This document shows positions 62,758-64,000 of a stretch of DNA of 64,000 bases, in pieces. How positions within the stretch are numbered: the first letter of the stretch is position 1; each line of letters opens with the position of its first letter. The position numbers were made by a program, and so were the translations under genes. The notes under the pieces are model-generated. The model searched no databases and was not told the origin of the DNA. It worked only from the letters and a program-made list of their open reading frames with translations. Source of the stretch: Rhizobium sp. P32RR-XVIII. Its GTDB lineage: Bacteria; Pseudomonadota; Alphaproteobacteria; Rhizobiales; Rhizobiaceae. The stretch is from NCBI RefSeq assembly GCF_012641395.1, contig NZ_JABAIH010000001.1:558001-622000 (forward strand), read 5' to 3'.

Positions 62758-63837
62758 TTATCTTACCCGTTTGTTCTTGGCCTCAGCGGCGTAAACCCGA
62801 TGAATGAGCTCTGCCACTGCCTTGTAGAATACTGACGGGATGACACTATCGATCGAGACTTGCGCAAACATGGAGCGGGCAAGAGGCGGATCTTCGAAAA
62901 CGGGAATTCCCTGTTTTTCGGCGATCTCTCTGATTTTCAAAGCAATAAGGTCCTGGCCCTTGGCGAGAACGACCGGCGCATCGTTTTCCTCGCGCACGTA
63001 GCGCAGCGCCACGGCAAAGTGCGTCGGGTTGGCGATGACGAGCGTGGCGCGCTCGACATTGACGATCATACGGCGGCGGGCACGGTCTCGCATCAACGAA
63101 CGCTGGCGGCCCTTGACGAAGGGGTCGCCCTGCGACTGCTTGTTTTCTTCCTTCACTTCGTGCCGCGTCATCTTGAGTTCCGAGAACCAGTGATGCCGGG
63201 TCCAGAAGAAGTCCGCGATGGCAACGATTGCCGTCGAAAAAAGCACGACCAGCACGATCTTCCGCATGATCGTAAGCGTCCGCTCGAACAAGGTCTGCGG
63301 ATCAGAGAACATCGCGTCGATCGCGTTGAAGTATTCGTTTCGCAGCACGAAGAACATGATCACGCCGACGACCACTACCTTGAAGAGCGATTTGCTGAAT
63401 TCGATCAGGCCAGGCAGGCTGAATATGCGGGAGAAGCCCTTGGCCGGAGAAAGACGCGACATCTGCGGGCGGATACGTTCGAGAACCGGAGTAGGAAGGT
63501 TCTGCGCTATGGACGCAACAACCCCAAAGCTCATGAACAGCAGCATTGCCGGGACGAGGAGCACGGCACTTACCCAGCCGAGATGCACGAAGAGTGACAT
63601 AACATCCGGCCCAGTCTCGATTTTCCACTGGTCCGGCTGCTCGAAGATATCCCGAAGCTGTGCGCTGACGCTGCTGATGCCGTCGGGAAGATAGAAGGTC
63701 AGATAGACGAAGGTCGCAAGGACCGTAGCAAAGAGCGGCAATTCGCGTGAGAAAGGCGTATTGCCTTTTTCTGCCGCGTCAGACTGCTTTTTCGCTGTTG
63801 GGTCTTCTGTTTTGCTGTCCTTGTCTTCATCAGCCAA
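62758..63837 (-). CDS. flhB: Flagellar export switch protein FlhB
   Basis: A 359-residue inner-membrane gate component of the flagellar export apparatus. Charged N-terminus ([15 protein letters not shown]), four transmembrane helices between about 35 and 210, and a cytoplasmic domain with the autocleavage motif Asn-Pro-Thr-His near residue 270, where cleavage switches substrate from rod/hook to filament. The TTG start at 63837 is preferred: GGAG lies 9 bases upstream, while the in-frame ATG at 63852 has none and sits against a hairpin stem. The C-terminus is basic. Confidence 0.93.
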   Translation of the reverse strand: MADEDKDSKTEDPTAKKQSDAAEKGNTPFSRELPLFATVLATFVYLTFYLPDGISSVSAQLRDIFEQPDQWKIETGPDVMSLFVHLGWVSAVLLVPAMLLFMSFGVVASIAQNLPTPVLERIRPQMSRLSPAKGFSRIFSLPGLIEFSKSLFKVVVVGVIMFFVLRNEYFNAIDAMFSDPQTLFERTLTIMRKIVLVVLFSTAIVAIADFFWTRHHWFSELKMTRHEVKEENKQSQGDPFVKGRQRSLMRDRARRRMIVNVERATLVIANPTHFAVALRYVREENDAPVVLAKGQDLIALKIREIAEKQGIPVFEDPPLARSMFAQVSIDSVIPSVFYKAVAELIHRVYAAEAKNKRVR

Positions 63838-63856
63838 GTTGGCGGTCTCCATCAAT

Positions 63857-63886
63857 GGAAAGGGCCGCAGCAAGGCGGCCCTTTCC
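63857..63886 (-). terminator. Perfect 12-bp inverted repeat upstream of flhB
   Basis: GGAAAGGGCCGC (63857-63868) and GCGGCCCTTTCC (63875-63886) pair perfectly around a 6-base loop. It could end a transcript from further right or structure the flhB leader. Confidence 0.6.
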
Positions 63887-63962
63887 GAAAAGCGTAGTCC
63901 TGTGGCGCCTGGCGATCAATGGCGCGAAGGGGCCCCTGGCCGGTTTGTCAACAGAAGCGTGG

Positions 63963-63984
63963 TTAGAGCGTTGAAAGGCTCTAA
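63963..63984. repeat. Inverted repeat near the right edge
   Basis: TTAGAGC (63963-63969) and GCTCTAA (63978-63984) form 7-bp arms with an 8-base loop. Its function is unclear; it lies between flhB and whatever lies beyond the edge. Confidence 0.35.
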
Positions 63985-64000
63985 GCCGCTGCCGTTGCTT

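Noticed and set aside
1..64000. CRISPR arrays, tRNA or rRNA genes
   Set aside because: No regularly spaced repeats and no tRNA cloverleaf or rRNA segments were noticed on either strand by reading.

Overview
The window comes from a member of the Rhizobiaceae, most likely a Rhizobium of the leguminosarum/etli group. The strongest evidence is the rightmost 14 kb: a cytoplasmic chemoreceptor gene followed by cheS, cheY1, cheA, cheW, cheR, cheB, cheY2, cheD and cheT, then fliF, the flagellar master regulators visN and visR, and flhB. Two cheY genes, VisNR and a cheW inside this operon are typical of that group. A single-gene secDF fusion and surface-polysaccharide genes fit as well. No rRNA, tRNA or CRISPR array was seen.

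Region 1 (1 to about 26.2 kb) is a prophage cut by the left edge of the window. It runs in strict morphogenetic order on the + strand: lambda-type large terminase (5' end missing), gpW-like connector, portal, prohead protease, major capsid protein and decoration protein. A complete Mu-type contractile tail follows: connector and terminator proteins, sheath, tube, tail chaperone with a -1 frameshift site, tape measure, N, P, gp45, gp46, gp47, gp48, fibre and fibre chaperone. It is therefore a head/tail chimera. A more A/T-rich acyltransferase gene (probable surface-modifying cargo) precedes the lysis genes: a GH108-type muramidase, an inner-membrane spanin candidate with a lipoprotein gene nested inside it in another frame, and a membrane-anchored coiled-coil protein. 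The distal end holds three small Cys-rich ORFs on the minus strand, a stand-alone LigD-type ATP-dependent DNA ligase, and a translationally coupled pair on the minus strand: a nucleotidyltransferase-fold protein and a DUF262 protein. That pair is the best candidate in the window for a new defence-type system. The integration site could not be defined because only one end is visible.

Region 2 (26.2-34 kb) starts with a gene-poor stretch holding a nested inverted repeat and two, perhaps three, tandem small-RNA-like units with their own terminators. Core genes follow: a YhiN/HI0933-type flavoprotein, an OsmC protein, an EamA transporter, and a minus-strand surface-polysaccharide cluster (GT2 glycosyltransferase, Wzx-like flippase, polysaccharide pyruvyl transferase).

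Region 3 (34-43 kb) is dense in signal transduction. A membrane kinase with a FixL-like PAS domain, a single-domain response regulator and a REC-kinase-REC hybrid form one minus-strand operon, with an MhqO/MhqD-type dioxygenase-hydrolase fusion at its 3' end. Facing it are a stand-alone receiver, a LuxR-type regulator, another receiver and a small soluble kinase.

Region 4 (43-49.6 kb) carries secDF with a strong terminator, a small membrane protein, a Kef-type antiporter, a short XRE regulator and a GT39-type membrane glycosyltransferase.

Region 5 (49.6-64 kb) is the chemotaxis-flagellar cluster. Chemoreceptor signals pass through CheW and CheA to CheY1 and CheY2; CheR, CheB and CheD adapt the receptors; CheS and CheT are the rhizobial accessory proteins. 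FliF and FlhB are the MS-ring and export-gate parts of the motor. The chemoreceptor has a protoglobin-like sensor domain in which the expected proximal heme histidine appears to be glutamate.
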